This document shows, piece by piece, positions 34,864 to 43,571 of a DNA stretch of 64,000 nt. Origin of the DNA: Halobacteriovorax marinus SJ (GTDB lineage Bacteria; Bdellovibrionota; Bacteriovoracia; Bacteriovoracales; Bacteriovoracaceae); assembly GCF_000210915.2 (NCBI RefSeq), contig NC_016620.1, positions 2,294,001-2,358,000 of the forward strand. The letters run 5' to 3'. Within the stretch, counting starts at the first letter, position 1. Each line of letters opens with the position of its first letter. Below the pieces are notes generated by a model, which was not told where the DNA came from, made no database searches, and saw only the letters and a list, made by a program, of their open reading frames with translations. The translations under genes and the position numbers were made by a program.

Positions 34864-35831
34864 TATGAAGCAAGTCTATTTTTCTTATACTTCAAACTAT
34901 CTGCATAGTCCTCTTGAAGAGATTTATAATTATCGTATTCATCTTTAATTTTCTTTTGTAGATCTGTTTTCTTTGTATCTAGATCTTGAGTGCGATAACT
35001 ACTTACTTGATTAGAGAGTTCTTGTTCAAGCACTCTATCTTTTTCAAGACAGTCGAATATTAGCTCAACCCTTTTGACTTCTTCTATCTTTGTTTGAATT
35101 GACTCAATATCTTTTTTCCAAGCATTGATTCTTTCTTGTGCCTCTTGAATGCTACTGTTGAGTTCAGCAATGGAGAAATTAAAACTCTTATGGTCTTGCT
35201 CTAACTTATCTCTACTCTCATAATTTGCATTCTTTAATTCTTGCTGACTATTTTTAATCTTAATCATTAAGGAGTCATAGTCTTTAGCAATAATATCTCT
35301 TCTTTCAATATCAGATAGAATCTTCTTTAAGTTAACCTCATACTCATCAACTCGTGACTTTGACTTCTTAAGTTGAGAGAGCTTACTCTCTTTCTTATCC
35401 CCTACTGTCGCTATAGAGAGATTAATTCCACTAAAGTCTCTATTATTATCTTCAAGCATTTCATCTACAATATCTAAAGTATTTGAGATTTTTAAAGTCT
35501 TTGTAATATCTGGAATAATAAAATTATCAATAGATTCGAAGAAGAAGTAGTAGCTCTGAGCTCCAAACTTAACTTTGTCTTTCCTCGATAACTTCATCTC
35601 TGTATTTGGAGTAACTTCGTCATCATTAAGTTTTGTCTTATTAGAAGATTCTAAATCAACAATGAAAACATTCTCATCTTTAATGACAACTTTAAAGTGC
35701 ATCCCACTCACACGGTGATCGACGACTGAATAATCACATTCTTTATTTCTTCCAAAGGTCATGCCATTGCTTAGTTCAATGAGAACTTCTTTAGTAGAAT
35801 CGAAGAAAAATGGGACTGCTTTATCTGACAC
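34863..35831 (-). CDS. FHA-domain protein with long coiled coil
   Basis: The start is GTG at 35831, supported by AGGAGGAG at a good distance. Residues 10-95 are an FHA phosphothreonine-binding domain: GMTFGRNKECDYSVVDHRVS, SGMHFKVVIK and DLESSNKTKLNDDEV. The remaining 200 residues are a charged coiled coil (SKSRVDEYEVNLKKILSDIE and many similar heptads), so the protein may be an elongated scaffold. Partner kinases are not in the window. The conserved Arg/Ser/Asn of the FHA peptide site are present, so binding is plausible. It overlaps dtd downstream. Confidence 0.85.
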   Translation of the reverse strand: MSDKAVPFFFDSTKEVLIELSNGMTFGRNKECDYSVVDHRVSGMHFKVVIKDENVFIVDLESSNKTKLNDDEVTPNTEMKLSRKDKVKFGAQSYYFFFESIDNFIIPDITKTLKISNTLDIVDEMLEDNNRDFSGINLSIATVGDKKESKLSQLKKSKSRVDEYEVNLKKILSDIERRDIIAKDYDSLMIKIKNSQQELKNANYESRDKLEQDHKSFNFSIAELNSSIQEAQERINAWKKDIESIQTKIEEVKRVELIFDCLEKDRVLEQELSNQVSSYRTQDLDTKKTDLQKKIKDEYDNYKSLQEDYADSLKYKKNRLAS

Positions 35832-36047
35832 TTGGGAACTCCTCCTAAATACTCAATTAATAATATTTCGTAATATTATTATATAATTATATCGGTCATT
35901 AACGGCTATATATTAGAATAAAATGCTAAGATATTGTTAATCCATCTTCTTAAGATAAAATTAATAGCAAAGATCTTTTGGCATCCTAAATAAATTTAGC
36001 GCAATGACGATAATTTAAAGAAATAATATTTTGTAAATGGAGAAGAA

Positions 36048-37025
36048 ATGCGCTCAGTCTTTCTGGTCACGTTCACTTTTTTAATATCTATTACAACGCT
36101 CGCCATAGAAAAAGGAATTGGCCAAGTGGCTTTAATAAAGGGCGAAGCAAGCGTTGTGAGGAATAATAAAAAGATAAGTCTAACTTTGAATGCAATGTTA
36201 GATGAAGCAGATATTATTAGTACCAGTGATCAATCACTTTTAAAAATAACATTAAAAGATAAAACCAATTTTATTCTTGGAGCAAATAGTACTTTAGAGA
36301 TAAAGAAGTACTCTACTAATGACAGACAAAATATTTTTAACTTTATAAAAGGAAGCTTTAGAACAAAAGTTCAAGAGAAAGTTAAAGAAGATCAAAGTCT
36401 TCAATTTATGGCCAATCAAGTTTCAGTTGGAGTGAGAGGTACAGAGTTTCTTACTAATACCTATACCGTTTCGAATAAAGGAGTAAGTGACCTCGCACTT
36501 TTAGAGGGGAATCTTCAAACAGCTGTTACCAACTCACAAGAATTTGCCCTTAAAGCGGGCGAAGTGATCAATACGACGGCTTATCAGACGAGCAAGGAAG
36601 TTAAGAAATTAAGTGAATCGGCCATTAAAGAATTATTAAGCAATGAACTTTCTCTACTTCCAAAGCTGCAAGATATAAGTGGGAAGTTCAATGAAATGAA
36701 TGATTTCTTTGAAACCTCATTATCAACACCTACGCCTCCTCTTCCTTCCATTGCAGCAGGAGCAGCAAGTGCTGCTGCCCTAGTGACAGCACCAAAAGTT
36801 CTAGCAGATAAAGAAGAGAAGAAAGAACCTCGCCCTATCGCAATTACGAATAGACATAATCTAAAGAATGAACCTTGGGATATTCGTGACGCAATTTTAA
36901 GAAGAAAGGAAATGCGAGAGGAAAATAATTGTTTCTACTGGTTCTACAAGGCCCTTCCGGGATCAGGTGAATTAGAAAGATTTAGAAGAGAGAGAGATTG
37001 TGATGACTTTGAATACGACTTATAA
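36048..37025 (+). CDS. Secreted FecR-domain protein
   Basis: The 325-residue protein has a signal peptide (residues 1-20). Residues 25-150 are a FecR domain: GQVALIKGEASVVRNNKKISL, DIISTSDQSLLKITLKDKTNFILG, SFRTKVQEKV and VGVRGTEFL. FecR domains here probably act as stress or envelope-binding modules rather than sigma-factor sensors, since no cytosolic N-terminal part or sigma gene is near. The region 225-265 is Pro/Ala-rich and disordered, followed by a basic tail. Its C-terminus overlaps the next lipoprotein gene by 23 bases. Confidence 0.85.
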   Translation: MRSVFLVTFTFLISITTLAIEKGIGQVALIKGEASVVRNNKKISLTLNAMLDEADIISTSDQSLLKITLKDKTNFILGANSTLEIKKYSTNDRQNIFNFIKGSFRTKVQEKVKEDQSLQFMANQVSVGVRGTEFLTNTYTVSNKGVSDLALLEGNLQTAVTNSQEFALKAGEVINTTAYQTSKEVKKLSESAIKELLSNELSLLPKLQDISGKFNEMNDFFETSLSTPTPPLPSIAAGAASAAALVTAPKVLADKEEKKEPRPIAITNRHNLKNEPWDIRDAILRRKEMREENNCFYWFYKALPGSGELERFRRERDCDDFEYDL

Positions 37026-37245
37026 ATTTATTTTCATAACAGGTGTTCTACTTCTCGTAACGAGCTGTGGCTCAGGAACAATTGTTCCAACTACCGATGT
37101 CTGCTCTTTAGAGAAACACTGGGATGATAATCTTTATCAAGTTAAAATAAATGATAAGAAAATAAATACTCACTGGTATTTAAAAGAAGACGCACTAGAT
37201 ATTACTAAGCAGTTAGCTAAAGACAATAAATGTATGGATCACTAG
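37003..37245 (+). CDS. Small lipoprotein with VC..E.H and HWY.K motifs (paralogue 2)
   Basis: ATG at 37003 is chosen; GTG directly before it (37000) is also possible. The protein is 80 residues with a lipobox ending TSC at Cys22. The mature part follows VCSLEKH, LYQVKINDKKINTHWY and a terminal NKC, matching the lipoprotein at 33727-33990. It overlaps the FecR-domain gene, so the two are translationally coupled. Its function is unknown. Confidence 0.7.
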   Translation: MTLNTTYKFIFITGVLLLVTSCGSGTIVPTTDVCSLEKHWDDNLYQVKINDKKINTHWYLKEDALDITKQLAKDNKCMDH

Positions 37246-38285
37246 ATCCTAAGTAATTGGCATTGATCAAGTAAAATATCAAATTTAACGGCGCGGTTCA
37301 TTTCGATCTTATCAGAGAGAGAAGCACTAATTTTGAATTTTTCTATACCACCGATCTGAACCCAAACTTCATAAAAAGCACCAAGGTGAATAATCTTCTT
37401 CACCTTTCCTTTGTACTTTCCTTCAGAGGAGATACGACAGGCCTCTGGTCTTATAAGCATATAAGAAAAGTCCCCATCTTTAATGGATTCGTCGAAGCAG
37501 GACACTTCGAAAGTATCTAATTTATTTGTTTGAGAAAAATTTCCATTAGAGGTTTTAACAGTTCCGGCCATCAAGTTTACTGGCCCCGTAAATTTCGCAA
37601 CCCATGCATCTGCGGGATGAGTGTAAACATCCCTAGCGTTTGAAAATTGCTTTATAATTCCATCCCCAAGAACGAGGATTTTATCAGAGTGAGAAAATGC
37701 ATCTTCAAGATTATGAGTGACAATTAAAGCAGAGATTTTTCTCTCTTTTAGAATCTCTACCAACTCACTCTTTATCTCATCTCTAAGACTTCTATCTAAA
37801 TTTGCAAAGGGCTCATCTAGAATAAGTAATTCAGGAGAACTAACTAGGGCCTTCGCCATCTCAACGCGACTCTTTTGCCCTGTAGAAAGTTCCGTTGGGT
37901 ACTTATGGTCTTTATACTGCAATCCGAAGACTTCGATCATATCTCTGATTCTATGATGTCTCTTCTCTTCATTTTCTTCATTTAAATTTGTTCCAATATT
38001 TTCGTAAACAGTAAGAGAGTTATCTAGGGAGAGCTCTTGTGGAACATAGGAAAACTCGTCCTTAAAATTTGAGAGATCACTCTTTGATTTATATAGAATC
38101 TCACCACTATCTTGCTCTAATAATTGAGCGATAATTTTTACGAGAGTACTCTTTCCCGTTCCACTTGGACCAATAATGCTAACAACTTCGTCCTCACAAA
38201 GAGAAAAGCTTATATCTTCAAGAGCAGCAATAGATTTGTGATCAAAAGATTTTCTTATATTTCTTATTGTCAGTAACTCTTTCAC
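37242..38285 (-). CDS. ABC transporter ATP-binding protein, PotA/FbpC/ModC type
   Basis: The start is GTG at 38285, overlapping the upstream stop as GTGA. The 347-residue protein has Walker A GPSGTGKST (near 39-47), the signature LSTGQKSRVEMAKAL, Walker B LLILDEPFANL and the switch histidine in VTHN. Residues 245-345 form a TOBE-like substrate-regulation domain. This layout is that of ATPases for import of spermidine, iron, sulfate or molybdate. No permease or binding-protein gene adjoins it, so the substrate is open and the partner is elsewhere. It converges on the 37003 gene by 4 bases of overlap. Confidence 0.9.
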   Translation of the reverse strand: MKELLTIRNIRKSFDHKSIAALEDISFSLCEDEVVSIIGPSGTGKSTLVKIIAQLLEQDSGEILYKSKSDLSNFKDEFSYVPQELSLDNSLTVYENIGTNLNEENEEKRHHRIRDMIEVFGLQYKDHKYPTELSTGQKSRVEMAKALVSSPELLILDEPFANLDRSLRDEIKSELVEILKERKISALIVTHNLEDAFSHSDKILVLGDGIIKQFSNARDVYTHPADAWVAKFTGPVNLMAGTVKTSNGNFSQTNKLDTFEVSCFDESIKDGDFSYMLIRPEACRISSEGKYKGKVKKIIHLGAFYEVWVQIGGIEKFKISASLSDKIEMNRAVKFDILLDQCQLLRI

Positions 38286-38755
38286 TTTTCTTCCTTACTA
38301 AAATGACAAATTGTGGGCTCAACCAGCTTTTTATAATCATTCATATTCATAATAAATGATTTGGTTAATATCCCAGCATTGAAAGCAATGCGCTCATTTC
38401 TAAAAATAGACTCATCAATATAGAGGTCAAAGTCTTGTAAAGGTCTACCAAAGGGAGGAAGGGCACCCTTCACCACTCCACATAGATCCATTAATTCTTT
38501 CTCACTAGCAAAGCGCAATCTCTGTGAGCCAAGAATTTTTCTTACTTTATTTGAGTCCACTTGTAGCGAAGCGGAAATAACAAAGAGTTTAAAACCCACT
38601 TTATCTTTAAACAATAAAGTCTTACCACCTATGTCCATGCTCTCGCCTCTATACTTGGCCGAGAGCTCACATGTGGGAGCAATGTCATGGTCGACTTCTC
38701 TATAAGTCACCGAATTCTCTTCAAGAAAATTGCGTATTTGCTGAGTTTTATCCAT
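38282..38755 (-). CDS. YbaK/EbsC (aminoacyl-tRNA editing) domain protein
   Basis: The frame is open from 38812; ATG at 38755 is chosen because MDKTQQIRNFLEENSVTYREVDHD is the normal N-terminus of the family, while the extra 19 residues are not. The 157-residue protein has the editing fold: TCELSAKYRG, GGKTLLFKDKVGFKLFVISA, LRFASEKELMDLCGVVKGALPPFG and the C-terminal IAFNAG. These proteins hydrolyse mischarged tRNAs such as Cys-tRNA-Pro or Ala-tRNA-Pro. A second, different member is at 44632-45135. The stop overlaps the ABC ATPase start. Confidence 0.85.
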   Translation of the reverse strand: MDKTQQIRNFLEENSVTYREVDHDIAPTCELSAKYRGESMDIGGKTLLFKDKVGFKLFVISASLQVDSNKVRKILGSQRLRFASEKELMDLCGVVKGALPPFGRPLQDFDLYIDESIFRNERIAFNAGILTKSFIMNMNDYKKLVEPTICHFSKEEK

Positions 38756-38857
38756 GCCCAAAATTACACAATGGGCCAGAAGCTGTAAAGAAGCACTCTC
38801 TATTTGACACATTTTAAAAAGAATTGAATAAATACATCTACGCTTAAGGAGAAAGAA

Positions 38858-39751
38858 ATGGTTTCAGATATTTTTAACCCAGAACTATGGAACGAAGTTC
38901 CTAATTTTAACTTTAAAGACATTACTTACCACAGGGCCAAAGATCAGGGCACAGTAAGAATTGCCTTTAATAGACCTGAGGTTAGAAATGCTTTTAGGCC
39001 ACAAACTGTAGACGAGCTCTACCAGGCCCTAGACCACGCAAGAATGAGCTCAGACGTAGGCTGTGTTCTTATCACAGGAAATGGTCCCTCACCTAAAGAC
39101 GGAGGCTGGGCCTTTTGTTCAGGTGGAGACCAAAGAATTAGAGGAAAGGACGGCTATCAATATGTTGGTGATGAGGGTGAAAAAGATCCTGCTAAATTAG
39201 GTCGCCTCCACATATTAGAAGTACAAAGGCTCATTAGGTTTATGCCTAAAGTTGTTATAGCCGTTGTTCCAGGTTGGTCAGTTGGTGGAGGTCACTCGCT
39301 TCATGTTGTTTGCGATATGACTATTGCTAGTGAAGAGCACGCTGTCTTTAAGCAGACTGATCCAGATGTTGCGAGTTTTGACTCAGGCTACGGTTCTGCT
39401 TACCTAGCAAGACAATGTGGACAGAAAAGAGCTAGAGAGATTTTCTTTCTGGGACTTAACTACTCGGCTAAGGAAGCCTTTGATATGGGTATGATTAATA
39501 AAGTTGTTCCTCACGCGCAACTAGAAGATGTTGCACTTGAATGGGGTAAATTAATAAACTCGAAGTCACCAACGGCCATGAGAATGTTGAAGTTTGGCTT
39601 CAATCTCCTCGATGATGGTCTAGTAGGACAACAACTCTTCGCTGGAGAGGCCACAAGACTTGCCTACGGGACAGACGAGGCCAAAGAAGGTAGAGATGCT
39701 TTCTTAGAGAAGAGAGATCAAGACTACTCAGGTTTTCCATATCACTATTAA
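38858..39751 (+). CDS. menB: 1,4-dihydroxy-2-naphthoyl-CoA synthase
   Basis: MenB cyclises succinylbenzoyl-CoA in menaquinone synthesis. The 297-residue protein has the crotonase fold. Diagnostic segments are WAFCSGGDQRIRG (oxyanion loop), GYQYVGDEG, VVIAVVPGWSVGGGHSLHVV and the QTDPDVASFDSGYGSAYLAR catalytic segment with Asp and Tyr. The C-terminal LEKRDQDYSGFPYHY end is typical. GGAG lies 8 bases before the ATG. It stands alone; other men genes are not in the window. Menaquinone would serve the quinone pool used by Na+-NQR. Confidence 0.96.
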   Translation: MVSDIFNPELWNEVPNFNFKDITYHRAKDQGTVRIAFNRPEVRNAFRPQTVDELYQALDHARMSSDVGCVLITGNGPSPKDGGWAFCSGGDQRIRGKDGYQYVGDEGEKDPAKLGRLHILEVQRLIRFMPKVVIAVVPGWSVGGGHSLHVVCDMTIASEEHAVFKQTDPDVASFDSGYGSAYLARQCGQKRAREIFFLGLNYSAKEAFDMGMINKVVPHAQLEDVALEWGKLINSKSPTAMRMLKFGFNLLDDGLVGQQLFAGEATRLAYGTDEAKEGRDAFLEKRDQDYSGFPYHY

Positions 39752-39844
39752 TTTCAAATAGATAAATAGTGTTTTGACACGCCCGTCCAATGTAAAGATT
39801 ATCACCCGATGGCCAATCTGGGTGATAATTTCTATATTCTCGCC

Positions 39845-40726
39845 ATGAGAAGAACCTTACCCTTACTAGTATTACTTATAATTTCTAATCCATTGAAGGC
39901 CAAGTCCAATAAAGTAATCTACGGGGAAGATAATCGCAGAGAACCTTTTGAAGTTGCAAATTCAAGATTAGAATATGCTTCAAATTCTGTTGCCGCCATA
40001 ATTTCAAATTACTCATTAAGAAAAATAGGTCACCAAACAGAACTCGTTTCCCTCACTCTTGATGAAACCATCAATTACTGCCCTAGTGTTCCCTATACAG
40101 ATCAAATATCTGCTGCCAGCTGCACTTCTTTTTTAGTGGCACCTGACATTGTACTCACAGCAGGACATTGTATTAAAACAGATTGGGATTGCCAGACTAA
40201 GTCCTTTGTCTTCGATTATAGAGTAGATAAAATCGGCACAAGAGTTGGGCCATATAAGAGATTTAGAATCGATAATGATAATATCTATAAATGCGCAGAA
40301 ATCTTAGAGAGAAAACTTGAAAAAGAAGGTACTCTAGAAGACTGGGCCATCATAAAACTAGATAGAAGAGTTGAAGACAGAGAACCTCTAGCAATTAGAA
40401 CAAGTGGTCGAATGCAAAGTGATGTTAAACTTTCTCTACTTGGTTTCCCAAGTGGAATTCCACTAAAAATTGCAACAGATGGTAAGCTTAGAAATGACGA
40501 AAATAAATACTTCTTCGTAGCAGAAGTTGATGCCTTTCACATGAATTCAGGTTCCCCAGTCATCAATGAAGCGACTCTCGAAGTAGAAGGTCTCCTAGTG
40601 AGAGGAGAGAAAGACTTTATAAATCGGGTTGGATGCTACGACCTTATGAGATGTAATGACGGAAGTTGTAGAGGTGAAGATGTCTCAAGAATTACAAGTA
40701 TTCCACTTGATAAGTATCTTGACTAG
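39845..40726 (+). CDS. Secreted trypsin-like serine protease (paralogue 1)
   Basis: ATG at 39845 gives a clean signal peptide (MRRTLPLLVLLIISNPLKA). An earlier in-frame codon at 39809 would bury it. The 293-residue protein has the chymotrypsin-fold triad His108 (LTAGHC), Asp166 (EDWAIIKLD) and Ser237 (NSGSPV). A pro-region with VIYGEDNRRE near residue 24-33 is shared with the protease at 58141-59166 (IYGADNR). Cysteines at 89, 93, 109 and 116 suggest disulfides. The primary specificity is unclear. Secretion to the periplasm or prey is inferred. Confidence 0.88.
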   Translation: MRRTLPLLVLLIISNPLKAKSNKVIYGEDNRREPFEVANSRLEYASNSVAAIISNYSLRKIGHQTELVSLTLDETINYCPSVPYTDQISAASCTSFLVAPDIVLTAGHCIKTDWDCQTKSFVFDYRVDKIGTRVGPYKRFRIDNDNIYKCAEILERKLEKEGTLEDWAIIKLDRRVEDREPLAIRTSGRMQSDVKLSLLGFPSGIPLKIATDGKLRNDENKYFFVAEVDAFHMNSGSPVINEATLEVEGLLVRGEKDFINRVGCYDLMRCNDGSCRGEDVSRITSIPLDKYLD

Positions 40727-41055
40727 AGATAGAACTCCACGCCTTCAGACCATTTAAAACTATCCACATTTTCTGTAGTCACCTGATGTTTATCTAAATC
40801 AAAGACAAGATCTAATTCTTGAATCTTCTCTACCCTGGCTCCCCAAGAATTTAATTTTTCAAGGTTAAGTAAGTCATTTAAGAGTGAATCAATTTCTTCT
40901 TCATTTCCGCTAACTGTACATGTAACCATCTGCTTATTTTCATGACTATTCGAGGCCCCTGCACACAATTTTCTTCGATGGCAAGATCTAATAAATGTCT
41001 GTCTAAACATTATTCCCTGAACCTTTCCAAAAACGTTAAAACTTTTCTCCATCAT
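40723..41055 (-). CDS. Acylphosphatase
   Basis: ATG at 41055 is chosen because GGGAGG lies 6 bases upstream; a TTG at 41058 would be too close. The 110-residue protein has the acylphosphatase signature VFGKVQGIMFRQTFIRSCH, with the catalytic arginine in FRQ. The conserved downstream asparagine of the active site is in GASNSHENKQM, where the usual GxVxN is changed to GASN. It hydrolyses acyl phosphates, though the cellular role is unclear. The C-terminal tail of about 20 residues (EKIQELDLVFDLDKHQV and onward) is longer than usual. Confidence 0.85.
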   Translation of the reverse strand: MMEKSFNVFGKVQGIMFRQTFIRSCHRRKLCAGASNSHENKQMVTCTVSGNEEEIDSLLNDLLNLEKLNSWGARVEKIQELDLVFDLDKHQVTTENVDSFKWSEGVEFYL

Positions 41056-41102
41056 CAAAATCCTCCCTTTGCAAATAGTAGCAAAATGTATAAATTTGAT
41101 AA

Positions 41103-41783
41103 ATGAAATTAACAGATATCCCTCTCCATTCTAGCTGGAAATCATTGCTAAAAGATGAATTTTCTAAAGATTATTTTAAAGATTTAGAAGAGTTCTTAGT
41201 GAATGAATTTGAGAACCAAACCATCTATCCTCCTAGAGAAATGATTTTTCATGCCCTTAATCAAACGCCGCTGGAAAAAGTAAGAGTCGTCCTCATTGGT
41301 CAAGACCCCTATCACGGAGAAGGACAAGCTCACGGACTAAGTTTCTCTGTTGAGAAAGGAATAAAGATTCCACCTTCTCTTCGTAATATTTATAAAGAAC
41401 TAAATGATGATTTAGGAGTTGAGATACCAGAGCATGGAGATCTCAGCAAGTGGGCACAAGAAGGCGTTCTACTTTTAAATGACGTACTTACTGTACAAGC
41501 AAAGAGTGCTGGCTCTCACCAGAAAAAAGGTTGGGAGAAGTTTACAGATAGAATTATAGAGCTCATTGATCAAGAGTGTGAGAATGTTGTCTTCTTTCTC
41601 TGGGGAAGTAGCGCTCAGAAGAAAGCAAGAAAAGTGGATACTAAGAAGCACCTTATCCTAAAGTCTGTTCACCCCTCTCCACTCTCTTCATATAGAGGTT
41701 TTTTTGGAAGTAAGCCATTTTCAAAAACGAATCACTATTTAAAAGAGAAAAGAGTACAAGAGATTGATTGGAATTTAAAATGA
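41103..41783 (+). CDS. ung: Uracil-DNA glycosylase
   Basis: Ung removes uracil from DNA. The 226-residue protein has the family's catalytic GQDPYHGEGQAHGLSFSV (Asp in QDPYH), VLLLNDVLTVQ and the DNA-intercalating HPSPLSSYRGFFGSKPF. The length is normal. The start lies 48 bases from the divergent acylphosphatase start. Its stop overlaps the start of the following ABC ATPase as ATGA, so a DNA-repair gene and an exporter share a transcript, probably for historical reasons. Confidence 0.97.
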   Translation: MKLTDIPLHSSWKSLLKDEFSKDYFKDLEEFLVNEFENQTIYPPREMIFHALNQTPLEKVRVVLIGQDPYHGEGQAHGLSFSVEKGIKIPPSLRNIYKELNDDLGVEIPEHGDLSKWAQEGVLLLNDVLTVQAKSAGSHQKKGWEKFTDRIIELIDQECENVVFFLWGSSAQKKARKVDTKKHLILKSVHPSPLSSYRGFFGSKPFSKTNHYLKEKRVQEIDWNLK

Positions 41784-42772
41784 TACAAACAGATAAATTA
41801 ACTAAGAGTTTTAAAAGTTATAAGAAGAAGCCTGGATTCAAAGGTTCAATTGAATCACTCTATAAGAGAGACTATACCATTAAGCATGCTGTAGAGGGAT
41901 TTGACCTCGATATACCGGATGGACAGATTGTTGGTCTCCTAGGTCCTAATGGAGCAGGTAAAACAACATTAATGAAAATGTTCACAGGAATCATTGTGCC
42001 CTCTGGCGGAGAGATTAATGTTCTGGGGCATAACCCTAGCGAGAGAGAAAAAGATTTCAGAAAGAAAATCGCTCTTGTCATGGGACAAAAGTCACAGCTT
42101 TGGTGGGATATTCCAGCAATGGATTCATTCTTATTATTACAAAAATATTATGAGATCGATGAAGAAGAGTTCAAAGAAAAAATTGAACATATGAGTACCA
42201 TTTTAGAAGTGAAAGATCTTCTCCATATTCACGTTAGAAAGCTCTCTCTTGGAGAGAGAATGAAGATGGAATTAATGGCCTCTCTCCTTCACTCTCCAGA
42301 AGTTATTTTTCTAGATGAGCCAACTATTGGTCTAGACTTAGTCGCTCAAGAGAGTATTCGAAAATTTATTAAAGACTATCACCAGAAAAACCAATGTACT
42401 ATTATCCTTACCTCCCACTACATGGCCGATGTCCAAGAGCTTTGCTCTAGAATTGTTCTCATTCTCAAAGGAAAAAAGGCCTATGACGGAGCGATTGGAG
42501 AATTTGAAAAGATTCTTGGTCACGAAAAGAGAGTCTCTTTTATTTTCAAGTCTAAGGTAGATAGAGAAGATCAGCTCTTTACGAAATTCAAACCAGAATG
42601 GTCACAAGGTGATTTAAAAGTTGAATTGCTCATTCCAGAAGAAGAGTTAAGAGAAGTTAGTGCAGAGATCATTACTAAATTTGATGTAAGTGATTTTAAT
42701 ACAGAGATCCTTCCAATTGAGAAGGTCATGAAAACGCTTATGTCTAACCCAGAGATTCTCAGTGTTAAGTAA
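41780..42772 (+). CDS. ABC-2 exporter ATP-binding protein
   Basis: ATG at 41780 overlaps the ung stop (ATGA). The 330-residue protein has Walker A GPNGAGKTT (near 55-63), the signature LSLGERMKMELMASLL, Walker B VIFLDEPTIGLD and a switch histidine in LTSHY. An N-terminal segment KSYKKKPGFKGSIESLYKRDY precedes the domain and is typical of the DUF990-linked ATPases of this class. Two permease genes follow with no gaps, giving a complete ABC-2 type exporter. The substrate is unknown. Confidence 0.93.
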   Translation: MIQTDKLTKSFKSYKKKPGFKGSIESLYKRDYTIKHAVEGFDLDIPDGQIVGLLGPNGAGKTTLMKMFTGIIVPSGGEINVLGHNPSEREKDFRKKIALVMGQKSQLWWDIPAMDSFLLLQKYYEIDEEEFKEKIEHMSTILEVKDLLHIHVRKLSLGERMKMELMASLLHSPEVIFLDEPTIGLDLVAQESIRKFIKDYHQKNQCTIILTSHYMADVQELCSRIVLILKGKKAYDGAIGEFEKILGHEKRVSFIFKSKVDREDQLFTKFKPEWSQGDLKVELLIPEEELREVSAEIITKFDVSDFNTEILPIEKVMKTLMSNPEILSVK

Positions 42773-43571
42773 TTTTCCAAATATACAGAAATGGATTCAG
42801 ACCATAAGAATTTCATGGTCTACTCTTACTGCCTATAGAGTTAATTTCTTTTTGCAAGTTATAGGGCCCTCGCTTGTCTTCTTCTTTATAAAGTACAACC
42901 TTTGGTCATCCATATATAGAGGCGCTGAAGACCTTATTATTCAAGGCTATTCCTTTACTCAGATGATTAATTATCATGCTTGGAGTTTAGTCGTCTCTCT
43001 AATTGCAGGAGGCTATGCCTCTCACAACTTAGCAGAAGATATTAGAATGGGTAGAATTTCTACTTATCTTATATACCCTTTTAACTTCTGGGAGTTTCAT
43101 ACAGCTTCCTTTATTTCATTTCAATTCATGCAGACTTTCATATCGGCGATAACGATTCTTTCCATATTCCTCTTAGGTATATTTGAATCCCTCACTCTTG
43201 CCTCTCTCCTAAGTGGTTACCTCTTTTGCTTCTTAGTAAGTCTAATGTGGTTTAGCCTTCAGTATATGACAGGGATACTCTCCTTCTGGCTAGAGGAGAC
43301 TTGGATATTGCGTGTCCTGCTACAAATAATGTCTGCGTTCTTATCGGGGGCCATCCTTCCACTAGAGCTCTATCCAAATTGGATTACGAAAATACTCGTT
43401 TACACTCCCTTTCCTTATCTTAGTTACTATCCAATTAAGATTTTCCAAGGCGAGCATTCTCTACTTTCCAGCGCTCCACTTATCATAGTCGCTTGGACAA
43501 TAGTCTTTGCTCTAGTGAATAAGTTTATATGGAATAGAGGCATGAAACTTTATACTGCGGCGGGGATGTAA
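42762..43571 (+). CDS. ABC-2 permease subunit (DUF990-like), first
   Basis: The start is GTG at 42762, inside the end of the ATPase gene; the frame has no ATG near the family N-terminus. The 269-residue protein has six predicted membrane segments. TAYRVNFFLQVIGPSLVFFFI and the following SFTQMINYHAWSLVV, with IRMGRISTYLIYPFNF, match the ABC-2 permease family formerly called DUF990. It begins 10 bases before the ATPase stop and ends on the first base of the next gene. It should pair with the second permease as a heterodimer. Confidence 0.88.
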   Translation: MLSNFPNIQKWIQTIRISWSTLTAYRVNFFLQVIGPSLVFFFIKYNLWSSIYRGAEDLIIQGYSFTQMINYHAWSLVVSLIAGGYASHNLAEDIRMGRISTYLIYPFNFWEFHTASFISFQFMQTFISAITILSIFLLGIFESLTLASLLSGYLFCFLVSLMWFSLQYMTGILSFWLEETWILRVLLQIMSAFLSGAILPLELYPNWITKILVYTPFPYLSYYPIKIFQGEHSLLSSAPLIIVAWTIVFALVNKFIWNRGMKLYTAAGM

